A model generated the notes under the pieces. That model was not told the DNA's origin, searched no databases, and saw only the letters and a program-made list of their open reading frames with translations. From contig JASBTI010000001.1 in assembly GCA_030148505.1 (NCBI GenBank), positions 1 to 64,000 of the forward strand: DNA of 64,000 bases, in the 5' to 3' direction. Of the stretch, positions 20,041 through 30,163 are shown in pieces. The DNA is from Rhodanobacter sp. GTDB taxonomy: Bacteria > Pseudomonadota > Gammaproteobacteria > Xanthomonadales > Rhodanobacteraceae. Both the position numbers and the translations under genes were made by a program. Each line of letters begins with the position of its first letter. Positions within the stretch are counted from its first letter, which is position 1.

Positions 20041-20189
20041 TCTCGTGGTGGCGGCTTGTCCATTCGCCCGAAAAGGTGACGCGGCACGTCATTTTGTGAC
20101 GCTATAGGCGCAATTTTCCGCTCCAGCCTCGCTACTATTCCTTTCAGCCGCCCGGTCAGGGTGCCGGACACACGGATTGAGGGGACACC

Positions 20190-20633
20190 ATGCAGCTACT
20201 CACGCCAGTCATTGCCATGCTGCGTTCGCGCCAGCTCTCCCGTCAGTTCCGTGATATCGAACGGTGCATACGAAAGCTGCCCAAACGCAACCGCACGAGA
20301 CTTGGCACCCTAACCCTGCGTGAAATCGGGCAGGCATCCCGTTGTGATTTTCCGCACTTGTATGGCACCCCGCCGGAAGCCCGTTACCATGCCTGGGGGC
20401 GCGGCACCGACGTCGGTTACGAGCGGGCCCGCTCCAGCAACGCCGAAGTCGCGTTGCGCGGTATCGCGCTGTGGCTGGCAGTGGCGTATCACGAAACCAA
20501 AAACTCACCCCATGCCAGTCTGCAACCTCAATATCGGCAGTTGCAGCAGCTGCTGCGCGAATTGAAGGAAATTCACCAGCATGGCACCGATAACCGGACC
20601 GAAGACTGGATGCAGACCAGCGCGGTCGCCTGA
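20190..20633 (+). CDS. Hypothetical protein
   Basis: 147 aa, soluble, basic at the N-terminus (IRKLPKRNRTR) with helical segments such as ALRGIALWLAVAYHE and YRQLQQLLRELKEI. The start follows GAGGGGACACC. The upstream 149 bp is non-coding. Not recognised; the regular reading frame and good ribosome-binding site are the support. Confidence 0.6.
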   Translation: MQLLTPVIAMLRSRQLSRQFRDIERCIRKLPKRNRTRLGTLTLREIGQASRCDFPHLYGTPPEARYHAWGRGTDVGYERARSSNAEVALRGIALWLAVAYHETKNSPHASLQPQYRQLQQLLRELKEIHQHGTDNRTEDWMQTSAVA

Positions 20634-20699
20634 GCCGGCAACCTCCCCGACTCAAACGTGGTAAGGCCCCACTGTTGCAGGGCTCGAGGGCGCCTTGAT

Positions 20700-22232
20700 T
20701 CAACGGCAGTCGGGTACCCGAAGCCGCTGCCCGATACGTATCCTGTGGTGCTTGAGCCGGTTCATCTCGGTGACTTCCTGCACGCTTGAACAATGCAGCT
20801 TGCGTACGATGCTTATCACTGTGTCGCCACGGCGCACCCGGTAGTGACGTACCCGGTGGGCACGTGAGCGTTCCTTCTTGACCACCGCGCGATCAACCGC
20901 CGGCACCGCCGCATCGTGCAGGTCGGCAGCGAGTATCGGCCAGGGGCCGTCCACGCAAAGCGAGGCATAAGCATGCTTGAGTAAGCGTGGCACATGCAGG
21001 CGCGTGCCTTCCGGCAGGGAATCTTGCGGATTCAGCCGTGGATTGAGATTGCGCAGGGTACGAAACCAGCCTTCGTTCATGCCGCCTGCCGAGCCAAGAC
21101 ACATCGTCAGCTCGGACAACGATGCGGCACGCTTCAAGGTGATGATGGCCGGTGCGCCGTTGATCTTCGGAAAGCGCAGGTTGTAGCTGTCCGGGTGCAG
21201 GAAAAGCCACGCGGCGGCGAGCACCGCCGGCACGTATTCGCGGGTTTCCTGGGAAAGCTGCCCATAGATTTTCGGATCGTAGAAACTGATCGACGGATCG
21301 GCGCCGGCAAGTCGCCGCATGCGCCCTTCGCCGCCGTTGTAGGCCGCCAGCGTCAGTTCCAGGTTGTCATTGAATACCTTCAGCTGCTCGTTGATGTAGG
21401 CGGCATTTGCCCGCGCAGACTGCGCGGGATCAAAACGCATGTCGAAGCCGTTTTCCGTGCCCAGGCCGAAACGCAGCCCCGTGGCGTACATGAACTGCAA
21501 TGGGCCGGCGGCACCTGACCGGGACACCGCATTGACCTTGCCGCCGGACTCCTTGGCCATGATGCCGAACAACAGCGCCTCAGGTAGGTCCGCCTTCTTG
21601 TACTGCGGCCACATCTCGTAGCGCATGTACTCGTAGTTGATATAGGCATCGATCAGGTTGGGCCGCCACTGGGTCAACCACATCTCCAGCGCCGCCTTTA
21701 CCGCCCCGTTCATGGCGATCAGTTCGGACAGCTTCTGTCCGTGCAACAAGGTCACGCTGCGTTGGGCCTGCGGCAGGCTGGCCACGCCCCGCTGATCATC
21801 GGCAAGTCCGGTCTGCGGCGAATTCACTTCGTCGCTGAGCTCCTGGTCGCCGAGAAAGCTGCCGTCCTTCAGCCGCAGCAGGCGATCGAACACCGAGAAA
21901 AACCGCTGCGGATCACAGCCGGCGGTGTCGCCACACTGTGCCGCGGCATTTTTCAGTGTATCGAGCGCATTGCCGAGGGTTTTCTGTGACGCATGATGGT
22001 CACCGGCGCGTGCCTGCCGCAACGCGGTGTCGTAGTTCTGGCTGGCTTGATCGAGTTTACTGTAAAGCGCGTTCAGTGCGTCCGACGGCGGTTGCCTGGC
22101 AGACTTGCCGCCCCCGGCACTGGCACAGCCCGCGAACAAGGCAATAGCGGCGGCAAGCGACGCCAGGCGCACGCAACGGGCAGCAAAACACCACAAACTC
22201 ACAGGCTTCTTCCGCGTAAAAGCGCCCACCAT
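20700..22232 (-). CDS. Membrane-bound lytic transglycosylase with LysM domain (MltD-like)
   Basis: 510 aa from MVGAFTRKK. A lipobox (ALFAGC) predicts a lipoprotein. The SLT domain carries the catalytic Glu in IMAKESGGKVNAVSRSG with the GPLQFM and AAYNGGEGRMRRL blocks. A single C-terminal LysM (HYRVRRGDTVISIV to RIGQRLRVP) binds glycan. It cleaves peptidoglycan to anhydromuropeptides at the outer membrane. The N-terminal 150 residues (helical, Gln/Ala-rich) are not standard MltD. An ATG at 22256 is an alternative start. Confidence 0.88.
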   Translation of the reverse strand: MVGAFTRKKPVSLWCFAARCVRLASLAAAIALFAGCASAGGGKSARQPPSDALNALYSKLDQASQNYDTALRQARAGDHHASQKTLGNALDTLKNAAAQCGDTAGCDPQRFFSVFDRLLRLKDGSFLGDQELSDEVNSPQTGLADDQRGVASLPQAQRSVTLLHGQKLSELIAMNGAVKAALEMWLTQWRPNLIDAYINYEYMRYEMWPQYKKADLPEALLFGIMAKESGGKVNAVSRSGAAGPLQFMYATGLRFGLGTENGFDMRFDPAQSARANAAYINEQLKVFNDNLELTLAAYNGGEGRMRRLAGADPSISFYDPKIYGQLSQETREYVPAVLAAAWLFLHPDSYNLRFPKINGAPAIITLKRAASLSELTMCLGSAGGMNEGWFRTLRNLNPRLNPQDSLPEGTRLHVPRLLKHAYASLCVDGPWPILAADLHDAAVPAVDRAVVKKERSRAHRVRHYRVRRGDTVISIVRKLHCSSVQEVTEMNRLKHHRIRIGQRLRVPDCR

Positions 22233-22342
22233 AGCCTGCGCTCGACGCCGACTCAATGCTTCAGGTTGCGACGCAAGTCACAGGTCGGCGGCAACCCCGC
22301 GTACCTGGCTACAATCGGACGACACCCAAAGAGCGGAACGCC

Positions 22343-23851
22343 ATGACCGAGATACTGATAGGCCGCAATGCCAGCACCAGCGTCAGTCTGGATCCGCGCT
22401 ACGGCAATCGCCACGGCATGATCGCCGGCGCCACCGGCACCGGCAAGTCGGTGTCGCTGATGGTGCTTGCCGAAGGATTCTCGAAACTCGGCGTACCCTG
22501 CTTCCTGGCCGATGCCAAGGGCGACCTGGCAGGGCTGGCGATGGCCGCGGGCGAACCTGGCGACAAGCTCAAGGCGCGGCTGGCCACGTTGCAGCTGAGC
22601 GACTGGAAAGGCCAGGCCAACCCGGTGATCTTCTGGGATATCTACGGCAGGCTCGGCCACCCGGTCCGGGCGACTGTCAGCGAGATGGGCCCAACCCTGC
22701 TCGGCCGTGTCATGGCGTTGAACGACACCCAGGAAGGCGTCCTCGAAGTGGTCTTCAAGGTGGCCGACGACCAAGGCCTGTTGCTGCTGGATCTGGCCGA
22801 CCTGCGCGCGCTGCTCCGGTTTGCCGCAGAGAACACAAAAGACATCTCCACCCGCTACGGCTTGATCAGCAAGTCCAGTATTGCGGCTATACAGCGGGCG
22901 TTGCTGCAGCTGGAAAATGACGGTGCCGAGCAATTTTTCGGCGAACCGGCGCTGGAGCTGATCGACCTGATGCGCCAGGACATGAGCGGCCGCGGCATCA
23001 TCAACGTGCTCGCTGCCGACCAGTTGATCATGAAGCCGCGCCTGTACTCGACGTTTTTGTTGTGGCTGCTGTCCGAGTTGTTCGAGCAGCTGCCGGAAGT
23101 GGGCGACCTTGATCAGCCGAAGATGGTGTTCTTCTTCGACGAGGCGCACCTGCTGTTCGATGATGCCTCGCCGGCACTGCTACAGCGAGTCGAACAAGTG
23201 GTGCGCCTGATCCGCTCGAAGGGCGTCGGCGTGTATTTCTGCTCGCAGAATCCGGACGATGTGCCCGGCAACATCCTCGGCCAGCTCGGCAACCGCATCC
23301 AGCACGCCTTGCGGGCGTTCACCCCGCGTGACCAGAAGTCGGTCAGGGCCGCCGCGGAAACCTTCGTCGCCAACCCGGCCCTCGACGTCACCGCAGCCAT
23401 CACCAAGCTCGCCGTGGGCGAGGCCCTGGCCTCGACCCTGGCCAAGGGCGGCGTGCCCACCCCGGTACAACAGGTGTTGGTAACCACACCGGGCTGCCGG
23501 ATCGGCGCGATCACCGAAGCCGAGCGCGCCACCGTTCGCCTGCGCTCGCCGGTCGGCGCAAAATACGACACCGCGATCAACCGCGAATCCGCCGCCGAAA
23601 TGCTCGCCCAGCGTGCCGACGACAAGGCCGCCGAAGCCGCCGATGCAGAGGCTACCGCATCGGGCCAGGGCGACGCCGCCGAGTCCGCTTCAAAATGGGG
23701 CGGCGCCGTGCAGGATGCCTTGTTCGGGACCAAGCGCCGTCAAGGCATGATCGAGACGATGGGCAAGCAGATGATGCGTACCGTCGGCAGCCAGATCGGC
23801 AGGAAGATCCTGCGAGGTGTGCTCGGCGGCATCTTCGGTGGCAAGCGCTGA
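22343..23851 (+). CDS. HerA/YjgR-type ATPase (DUF853)
   Basis: 502 aa. Walker A is GATGTGKSVS near residue 35, Walker B is MVFFFDEAHLLF, and a sensor region reads YFCSQNPDD. This is the YjgR/DUF853 branch of the HerA-FtsK superfamily, of unclear biological role. The C-terminus is Ala-rich and ends with Gly/Lys-rich residues. Followed after 17 bp by a membrane protein and then greB, probably one transcript. Confidence 0.88.
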   Translation: MTEILIGRNASTSVSLDPRYGNRHGMIAGATGTGKSVSLMVLAEGFSKLGVPCFLADAKGDLAGLAMAAGEPGDKLKARLATLQLSDWKGQANPVIFWDIYGRLGHPVRATVSEMGPTLLGRVMALNDTQEGVLEVVFKVADDQGLLLLDLADLRALLRFAAENTKDISTRYGLISKSSIAAIQRALLQLENDGAEQFFGEPALELIDLMRQDMSGRGIINVLAADQLIMKPRLYSTFLLWLLSELFEQLPEVGDLDQPKMVFFFDEAHLLFDDASPALLQRVEQVVRLIRSKGVGVYFCSQNPDDVPGNILGQLGNRIQHALRAFTPRDQKSVRAAAETFVANPALDVTAAITKLAVGEALASTLAKGGVPTPVQQVLVTTPGCRIGAITEAERATVRLRSPVGAKYDTAINRESAAEMLAQRADDKAAEAADAEATASGQGDAAESASKWGGAVQDALFGTKRRQGMIETMGKQMMRTVGSQIGRKILRGVLGGIFGGKR

Positions 23852-23868
23852 GTAGGAAGTCCACTGCC

Positions 23869-25113
23869 ATGGCCAAGATCGACCTCATCGACACACGCTC
23901 CCCCTTCGCCCAGCGATGGCCTGCGGCGCTGCGCTACCCTTTGCGCGACGCCGCCCTGCCCGCGCTGGTGGCATTCACGCTGGCGCACTACCTGTCCCTG
24001 CTGCCGGTTGCCGGCTGGTTGATCGAGCTGGTGATCTGGGCGGCTACCTACCTGTACGCGCTGGAGTGCCTGCGGCATACCGCCGACGGTTTTGCCAAAC
24101 CGCCGGAGTTCGCCGAACCCGGCCACGGTGGCTGGGCGCTGGTGGCGATCTTGCTGTGGTCGACGGTGCTGACCTTGCTGGTCAAGCTCAATGGTGTCGG
24201 CGGTACCTGGGGCATTACCGTGGCGATGGCCGTCAGCCTGCCCGCCATCGCCATGTCGCTGGCGCTAGACGGCGATGTGCTGCACGCGCTCAACCCGCTG
24301 ACCTGGATCAGGATCATGTCCCGCTTCGGCCTGCCTTACGGGTTATTGATCGGCCTGCAGCTGGTGATTGCCATGCTCGTGGGCATGTCCCAGATCACCT
24401 TCGGTGCGATCTTGCCGCGGGTGGTCTCGCTGCCCCTGTTCTACTTCGTGGCTACCTATGCCACGGTATTCAACTTTCATCTCATGGGCTTGATGATCCA
24501 CCAACGCCACGAACATTTCGGACTGCAGCCGAAAGCGCACCAGCTGGTGCGTGACATCCTTCAGGACGCCGACCAGCAACTGCTTGATGAGGTGGAAGAG
24601 CTCGCCTCCGATGATCCCTCAGGCGCACTCGATCTGCTGACGCCGCGGTTGCGCGAGCGCCTTGCGCCGGACAGTTTGCACCTGGCTTACCGCCGCCTGT
24701 TGCAGCAACAAGGTCAGCGCGAGGCGCTGCTGGTTCACGGTCAGATTTGGATCGCTACGCTGATTGCCCGGGGGGATTCGCGGCGCGCACTCGGCATGCT
24801 CAAGGAGTGCAGCGATATCGATCCCGACTTCATTCCCGACGACCCGCGCACCTGTGGCGAGCTCGCCGATCTGGCTGCGCGCCTCGGCATCCACAACACC
24901 ACCTTGAGACTTTGCCGAGGCTACCTCGATCGCTGGCCGCGCGACCGTCAGGTGCCACACTACGGCTTGCTGGCATCACGACTTCTCCTCGAACACACCG
25001 ATCAACACGGCGAAGCATTGCAGTTGCTCGAGCAGCTCGCCATCGACTGGCCCGATCACCCGCTGCACACTCAGATCGATGCCCAGCGGCAACGCCTGGT
25101 CGACCTCGCATGA
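23869..25113 (+). CDS. Membrane protein with C-terminal TPR-like repeats
   Basis: 414 aa. Residues 25-215 contain about five hydrophobic helices; residues 230-414 are helical repeat sequence resembling TPR ([39 protein letters not shown]). The repeat domain probably lies in the cytoplasm as an assembly platform. It overlaps greB by four bases. Family not recognised beyond this architecture. Confidence 0.75.
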   Translation: MAKIDLIDTRSPFAQRWPAALRYPLRDAALPALVAFTLAHYLSLLPVAGWLIELVIWAATYLYALECLRHTADGFAKPPEFAEPGHGGWALVAILLWSTVLTLLVKLNGVGGTWGITVAMAVSLPAIAMSLALDGDVLHALNPLTWIRIMSRFGLPYGLLIGLQLVIAMLVGMSQITFGAILPRVVSLPLFYFVATYATVFNFHLMGLMIHQRHEHFGLQPKAHQLVRDILQDADQQLLDEVEELASDDPSGALDLLTPRLRERLAPDSLHLAYRRLLQQQGQREALLVHGQIWIATLIARGDSRRALGMLKECSDIDPDFIPDDPRTCGELADLAARLGIHNTTLRLCRGYLDRWPRDRQVPHYGLLASRLLLEHTDQHGEALQLLEQLAIDWPDHPLHTQIDAQRQRLVDLA

Positions 25114-25607
25114 GTCGCTGGCGTCCACCTTCACCCAGCTCTACCGCGATCATCACCCGCGAGGGATTCGAGCGCCTGAAAGCCGAGCTCGACCACCTCT
25201 GGCATAGCTTGCGACCCGAGGTGGTCAGGGCAATCACCGCGGCCGCCGCCGAAGGTGACCGCTCGGAAAACGCCGAGTACATCTACCGCAAGAAACAGCT
25301 TGCCGAAATCGACCGGCGCGCGCGCTACCTGAGCAAGCGCATCCCCGCATTGAAGGTCGCCGAAGGCGAGCCGGGAGATCGCGGCAAGGTGTTCTTCGGT
25401 GCGCGCATCGCGCTGGAAAATGTCGAGACCGGAGAATGCCTGCACTATCGCATCGTCGGCCCCGACGAGACCGACGCCAGGCAGGGCTGGATCAGCATCG
25501 ATTCACCGATGGCCAAGGCCGTGCTGAAGAAGCGTGTGGACGACGAGTTTGGCGTCGAACTGCCCAGTGGGCCGGCACAATTCGCCGTCATCTCGGTGGA
25601 CTACTGA
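25110..25607 (+). CDS. greB: Transcription elongation factor GreB
   Basis: 165 aa. The N-terminal coiled coil ([15 protein letters not shown], then the acidic-tip region [16 protein letters not shown]) and C-terminal FKBP-like domain ([16 protein letters not shown]) are those of Gre factors; [15 protein letters not shown] favours GreB. It stimulates transcript cleavage by backtracked RNA polymerase. ATGA overlaps the preceding stop. Confidence 0.93.
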   Translation: MSRWRPPSPSSTAIITREGFERLKAELDHLWHSLRPEVVRAITAAAAEGDRSENAEYIYRKKQLAEIDRRARYLSKRIPALKVAEGEPGDRGKVFFGARIALENVETGECLHYRIVGPDETDARQGWISIDSPMAKAVLKKRVDDEFGVELPSGPAQFAVISVDY

Positions 25608-25901
25608 ACGATATCACCAACGGACTGGTACAGGCCGGCGTTATTGGCCGCGATGACCTTGGTCTCCCGCTTCCGCAGCCCCGGTTCGGCAGCAGAGCCC
25701 TCGCCCGTCGCGAACGGCCGCACAAACAACAGCGCCGTAGTCGCCCCATCTTTTTCGAACCGGATGACAGGCATCGGACATACCGCCAGCGTCGCCGGAT
25801 CCTGGTGGCACCATGTAGGCGACAGGGTGACGACGCACCACGCTTACTCCTCCCGGGAAAAGCGTTTGATGCTTCATCGCTTAGCCACGGCACCGACGTC
25901 G
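25608..25901. other. Gap without a supported gene
   Basis: 294 bp between greB and a convergent acetyltransferase. A minus-strand open frame at 25641-25877 (78 aa) exists but has no recognisable domain or convincing ribosome-binding site. Nothing else is seen. Confidence 0.5.
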
Positions 25902-26396
25902 TCACACCGTCGCCAGCTGAAGCGAGACCAGCTTGCTGCCATCACCGAGCCACTGCGTACCTACCTGACGAAATCCAAACGTGTCATGGAATCGCCGTGA
26001 CGGTTCGTTCGCAGGCAGCAGGTTGTACTCGCAGGTGATACCCCTCACACCCATGCGCCGCGCGCAAGCGAAAATATCCCGGTACAGCGATGTCCCCAGT
26101 TTCAGACCCCGATGCTGCGCGCCGACGACAATGCGATCGATATAGATGAAGGAATCATAACGCGAGGAAAACCACGCGAAGTTGGCATTGAGGTAGGCGC
26201 AGCCATCGCGCATCGCCAACAAGAATCCCGTCACCTGCCCGTCCACCGTGGCCACTTTGTGATACACGGACAGCACGTCAAGTTGGCGCAGGCGTGTTCG
26301 ATCCATCGGGCTGGTGTGTGCCACCTCGCTGGCATTGAGTGCCACGATGGCGTCGAAATCCGCGTCGGTCGCGTTTCGAACGGTTATGCCTGTCAT
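25902..26396 (-). CDS. GNAT-family N-acetyltransferase
   Basis: 164 aa from MTGITVRNATDADFDAIVAL. The acetyl-CoA loop is AQHRGLKLGTSLY, preceded by IYIDRIVVG and followed by CEYNLLPANEPSRRFHDTFGF. This resembles the small stand-alone GNAT proteins annotated as acting on small molecules; substrate unknown. Upstream in-frame codons lack similarity, so the shorter start is used. Confidence 0.82.
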   Translation of the reverse strand: MTGITVRNATDADFDAIVALNASEVAHTSPMDRTRLRQLDVLSVYHKVATVDGQVTGFLLAMRDGCAYLNANFAWFSSRYDSFIYIDRIVVGAQHRGLKLGTSLYRDIFACARRMGVRGITCEYNLLPANEPSRRFHDTFGFRQVGTQWLGDGSKLVSLQLATV

Positions 26397-26502
26397 TGAC
26401 GGGTCCACGAAAGTGAGCCTGGACGCATTCTTCCGCCCGGCCCGCGGGACGCCAGAGCAATGGGGTCGCCGGATACATCGAGACACGTCCAGGCCACATG
26501 GA

Positions 26503-28440
26503 TCAAAGTTCGCGCACTACCCGAAAGCCGACCCGCCCGCTGCGAACATTGCTGTCGGCACCTTGACGCCAGGCCGAGCGCACCTGCTCCGGTGAGCTGC
26601 CCCAGGAACCGCCACGTATTACATGGGCTTTGCAACCGGGGTTGATCCAGGCCGTACCGTTGTTCGGTGCCCGAATGTAATTGTCATGCCAGCAGTCTTC
26701 CACCCATTCGGAGACATTGCCGTCCATGTCGTAAAGGCCGAAGGGATTCGGCGCGAAACTCATCACCGGCGCCGGGCCCCAGTAGCCGTCGCTGTAGCGC
26801 CGAAAAGCGTGACTCCAGTGGCGGCCAGTCCTGGACCGGTCACCGGAGCCAGTGACGTTTTCCACCAGACGCGTCGGCACACCATCGCCCCACCAGTAGC
26901 GGGTCGTGGTGCCAGCACGCAAGGCGTATTCAAACTCCGCCTCGCTGGGCAGTCGGTAGACCTTGCCCGTGCGCTGGCTCAACCACTTCGCATAGGCTTC
27001 GGCGTCATTCCACGAGACGTTGACCACCGGCAGCTTGTCGCCCGCCTTGTGTCCGGCATAGTCGTCCGCCCAGGTCGCGCTGGAGTCGTCGCGCATTGCG
27101 CCGGCGCGTTCGTCATAGACGCTGGCACCACCCAATTTCACCGAGTCGGGAACGTAGCCGCTGGCCCGCACGAATTCACGAAACTGGCCGACCGTGATGG
27201 CGCTGCGCGCCATCGCGAAACCTTTGTCGATGCGGACCTCATGCTGGGGCAGCTCGGCATCCGTATTGTCGCTGATACCTGACTTTGCGCCCATTTCGAA
27301 AGTACCCGTGGGCACCACGACCATCGCCGGGGTCTTGCCTGGCAAATCGACATAGCGGTCGGTAAACACCTGCCCGGGCTTGTAGCTGGCGTACAAGCGG
27401 GCGTTGGTCAGCTGCTGCTCGAATTCGGCCAGGCCGCTGAGGCCTGGATTGATCGTTTCGGCCTGTTTGGCCAGCGTGGTCGCCATGGCCACATTGCCCG
27501 CATCCAGTGCCGAACGAGCTTGTGACAATACCCCTTGCGCATTCTGCTGGCGCATGTCCTCGACACGTTTGGTCACGTCACGCATCTGTTGCGATCCTGG
27601 CCGAATCGCCTGCGCCTCGGCGAGCGCCCGGTCGGCCTCGGCAAATTTGTTTTGCGCCACGGCGGCCAGCGCCCGATCGAGCACCGCTCGCTGCACCTGG
27701 AAAATACCTTGCTCGGCCACTGCATTTTGCGGGTCGAGGTGCTGTACCTCCCGATACAGATCGAGCGCACTGGCGCCGGCAGGGCGGTCTGCCTTGCCTT
27801 GCTGCAACAAGCCCGCAGCCTGGGCCAGCATCGGCCGTACCTTGGCCAGGGTCTTCAGGTTCGTCTCCAGCTGCTTCACATCTTCGGCCGCATTGGGCAG
27901 CGTTCGCAGCGAACCGAGCAAACCCTCGGCGGCATCGGTATCGCCCATCGCAATGTCCTGATCAATCTGCGCCACCAGCCTGGCGCGCACATCGAACAGG
28001 CCCTGCGCCGCCGCCCGGCTATCCGGCTGCTCACTCAGGGCCTGCGCGAAAAGTGCTGCGGCGCTGTCCTTGTCGCCAATCAGCTGTCCGGCATGCAAGG
28101 CCTTTCTGGCACGCACCAACAGCGCCCGCACCGCCGGCGTGTCTGCGGTGAGCTGACGGGGCAGGCTCGCGTTATTGTGGCTGTGTGCCAGGATCACCGT
28201 CGTCGGCGCCAGCGTCAGCGGCGGCCCGGCGTTGAGCTCGGACATTGCCGGCACGTGCTCAGGCAGCAGCCGGCTGCCGGGCATGGTCGAGCCGACCGAC
28301 AATGAGGGCCGGGAGGGCCTGACGGGATTGACATGAAACAGCCGCGGGAAAAAGTGATAGCTCAGGGCAAAACCCAGCACGAGGATTCCCAACGCGCCAC
28401 CAAGTGCGCGCTGGCGGCGCAGGTTTGCATTGCTCGGCAT
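26503..28440 (-). CDS. Membrane-anchored FGE-like (SUMF1) domain protein
   Basis: 645 aa. One N-terminal membrane helix (GALGILVLGFALSYHFF), a Pro-rich linker, helical TPR-like repeats about residues 110-370, and a C-terminal formylglycine-generating-enzyme-sulfatase domain (MVVVPTGTFEMGAKSG; LPVVNVSWNDAEAYAKWLS; RLPSEAEFEYALRAG; NVSEWVEDCW; VIRGGSW). The paired active-site Cys of true FGE, normally following the RGGS motif, are absent here (SSPEQVRSAWRQGADS), so catalysis is doubtful. It is better viewed as a binding module exposed to the periplasm. Confidence 0.85.
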   Translation of the reverse strand: MPSNANLRRQRALGGALGILVLGFALSYHFFPRLFHVNPVRPSRPSLSVGSTMPGSRLLPEHVPAMSELNAGPPLTLAPTTVILAHSHNNASLPRQLTADTPAVRALLVRARKALHAGQLIGDKDSAAALFAQALSEQPDSRAAAQGLFDVRARLVAQIDQDIAMGDTDAAEGLLGSLRTLPNAAEDVKQLETNLKTLAKVRPMLAQAAGLLQQGKADRPAGASALDLYREVQHLDPQNAVAEQGIFQVQRAVLDRALAAVAQNKFAEADRALAEAQAIRPGSQQMRDVTKRVEDMRQQNAQGVLSQARSALDAGNVAMATTLAKQAETINPGLSGLAEFEQQLTNARLYASYKPGQVFTDRYVDLPGKTPAMVVVPTGTFEMGAKSGISDNTDAELPQHEVRIDKGFAMARSAITVGQFREFVRASGYVPDSVKLGGASVYDERAGAMRDDSSATWADDYAGHKAGDKLPVVNVSWNDAEAYAKWLSQRTGKVYRLPSEAEFEYALRAGTTTRYWWGDGVPTRLVENVTGSGDRSRTGRHWSHAFRRYSDGYWGPAPVMSFAPNPFGLYDMDGNVSEWVEDCWHDNYIRAPNNGTAWINPGCKAHVIRGGSWGSSPEQVRSAWRQGADSNVRSGRVGFRVVREL

Positions 28441-28539
28441 GGATGGGCGTCCTCGGGATGGCCTGTTATCGTGGGCTGCTCACCATAGGCAGAAACTGCC
28501 CACAGGGCAATCTGCATTCTGCACTTCGAAGGAATCCCG

Positions 28540-29655
28540 ATGCCACTGCCTGACTCGGCTGCTGCCGACTGGATCGATCGACGCGACGCCTTGCAAGACT
28601 GGCTGGAAAGCCTCCCCAACGATGCCGCCATCGGACTGGACACCGAATTCATGCGGCGCAACACCTTCTACCCCCAGCTGGCGCTGCTGCAACTGGGCTG
28701 GAACGGACACCATGCCCTGGTCGATCCGCTGGCCTTCGAGATCGGCGATGCCCTGCAACCCGTGCTCGGAGCGGGACCGGCGATCACCATCATGCACAGT
28801 GCCAGCGAAGACCTGGAAACCCTGTCACCGCAGCTACCCGATGGCCCCCGGCAACTGTTCGACACCCAGATCGCCGCGGCCTTCGTCGGCATGGGTCTGG
28901 GCATCAGCTATCGCGCCCTGGTCGCCGAGCTGACCGGCGCGGAACTGGACAAGGGCGAGACCCGTTCGGACTGGCTGCAACGCCCGCTGACGGACTCGCA
29001 GCGCAGCTACGCCGCGCTCGACGTGATCTACCTGAAAACCATCCACGAACAACTTGCCGAACGCCTGCAACGACGTGACCGCGCCGCCTGGCACGCCGAA
29101 GACTGCGAGCGTCTGAAGCGACGCGCCAGTCATCGCGACGGCGATCCGCAACCGCAACGCGGGATGCGCGCAGCAGCGGAATGGTCGCGTGAACAACAGG
29201 CACGCTTGCGTCGGCTGCTGCGCTGGCGCGACAGCAGCGCCCGGCGCCTCGACGTACCGCGACCGTGGTTGATCGACGATGCCCTGGCGCTGAGCCTTGC
29301 CCAGCATCCGCCGACCACCTTGAGCGAGCTGGAACAGCGCAGTCGCGGCCAGCGAGCACTGCGTTCGACCCCACGCCAGGAACTGTTCGAGCACCTGGCC
29401 CCCGCCATCAGCGATGAAGAGATGGCCACCACCGCAAGCATTCCCGGCCATCCGCAAGGTGATACGAAAAAGGCCCTCGGCGCCATGAAGCAATACGTCG
29501 ACAAACGCGCCGCCGAACTCGACCTGCCCCCCGGCCTGCTCTGCCCGCGCAAGGCACTGGAAGCCTACGTCGTCACCGCCGAATGGCCCGACCTGCTCGC
29601 GGGCTGGCGTCACGAGGTATTGCATGACGGCCTCAGCCAGTTGCTGCCGGGCTGA
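28540..29655 (+). CDS. rnd: Ribonuclease D
   Basis: 371 aa. Exonuclease motifs ExoI (GLDTEFMR), ExoII (MHSASEDLETL) and ExoIII (YAALDVIYL) give the DEDDy active site; an HRDC domain follows (around residues 210-290) and a second helical HRDC-like region ends the protein. It trims tRNA 3' ends; the next gene is a tRNA. Confidence 0.93.
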   Translation: MPLPDSAAADWIDRRDALQDWLESLPNDAAIGLDTEFMRRNTFYPQLALLQLGWNGHHALVDPLAFEIGDALQPVLGAGPAITIMHSASEDLETLSPQLPDGPRQLFDTQIAAAFVGMGLGISYRALVAELTGAELDKGETRSDWLQRPLTDSQRSYAALDVIYLKTIHEQLAERLQRRDRAAWHAEDCERLKRRASHRDGDPQPQRGMRAAAEWSREQQARLRRLLRWRDSSARRLDVPRPWLIDDALALSLAQHPPTTLSELEQRSRGQRALRSTPRQELFEHLAPAISDEEMATTASIPGHPQGDTKKALGAMKQYVDKRAAELDLPPGLLCPRKALEAYVVTAEWPDLLAGWRHEVLHDGLSQLLPG

Positions 29656-29743
29656 ATCGGCAACCGCCTGCCCTATCTGCTGCCCTTGGCCCAGACGGTG
29701 CTTGGCGAACGTGGGGCTCGCTGATACCATGCGCCGCTAGTGT

Positions 29744-29819
<76 letters not shown>

Positions 29820-29836
29820 AAATCAAGTATTTACAG

Positions 29837-29868
29837 AAAGACCGAGGACGCAACTCCCCGGTCTTTTT
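29837..29868 (+). terminator. Terminator of tRNA-Ala
   Basis: AAAGACCGAGG pairs with CCCCGGTCTTT and is followed by a T run. Located 17 bp after the tRNA. Confidence 0.85.
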
Positions 29869-30007
29869 GCTATCTGTGTCCCCGATTTGTCCCATGGGGT
29901 TGCTTGGTATCACGACGCGTTACCGGTGGATGGTCTCTGAAATGTTCCGGGGACCATTCCCATGAACAATGGGCTGTTTCGCAAACGGTCTTGGACTTGC
30001 CCCGATC

Positions 30008-30163
30008 TGTAGACACTTCGGACCTATGATTTAAGCATAGGAGGAAGTGTGATGAGCAGGCAGCGATATACCCCGGAATTCAAAGACGCAGCCGTTCGAC
30101 AGGTGTTTGAGCGCGGCTATTCGGTGCCCAGGTTTCCGCGCGGCTCGGCATGTCGGTTTACAG
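30008..30163 (+). mobile_element. Remnant of an IS3-type insertion sequence
   Basis: The stretch starts near TGTAGACACTTCGG, typical of an IS end, has a strong GGAGGAAGT ribosome-binding site, and encodes the first residues of an IS3-family OrfA (see pseudogene). It stops abruptly around 30163, after which the sequence is a different gene. No OrfB and no right end were found within the window. Confidence 0.7.
30052..30163 (+). pseudogene. Truncated, frameshifted IS3 orfA
   Basis: It reads MSRQRYTPEFKDAAVRQVFE and then RGYSVP, the N-terminus of an HTH_Tnp_1 transposase subunit. The frame is then lost by what looks like one missing base near 30130; the next frame continues VSARLGMSVYS as expected before homology ends. 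Only about 37 of the roughly 90-100 expected codons remain. Confidence 0.75.

Noticed and set aside
25641-25877. 78-aa minus-strand open frame
   Set aside because: No domain, atypical composition and weak start signal.
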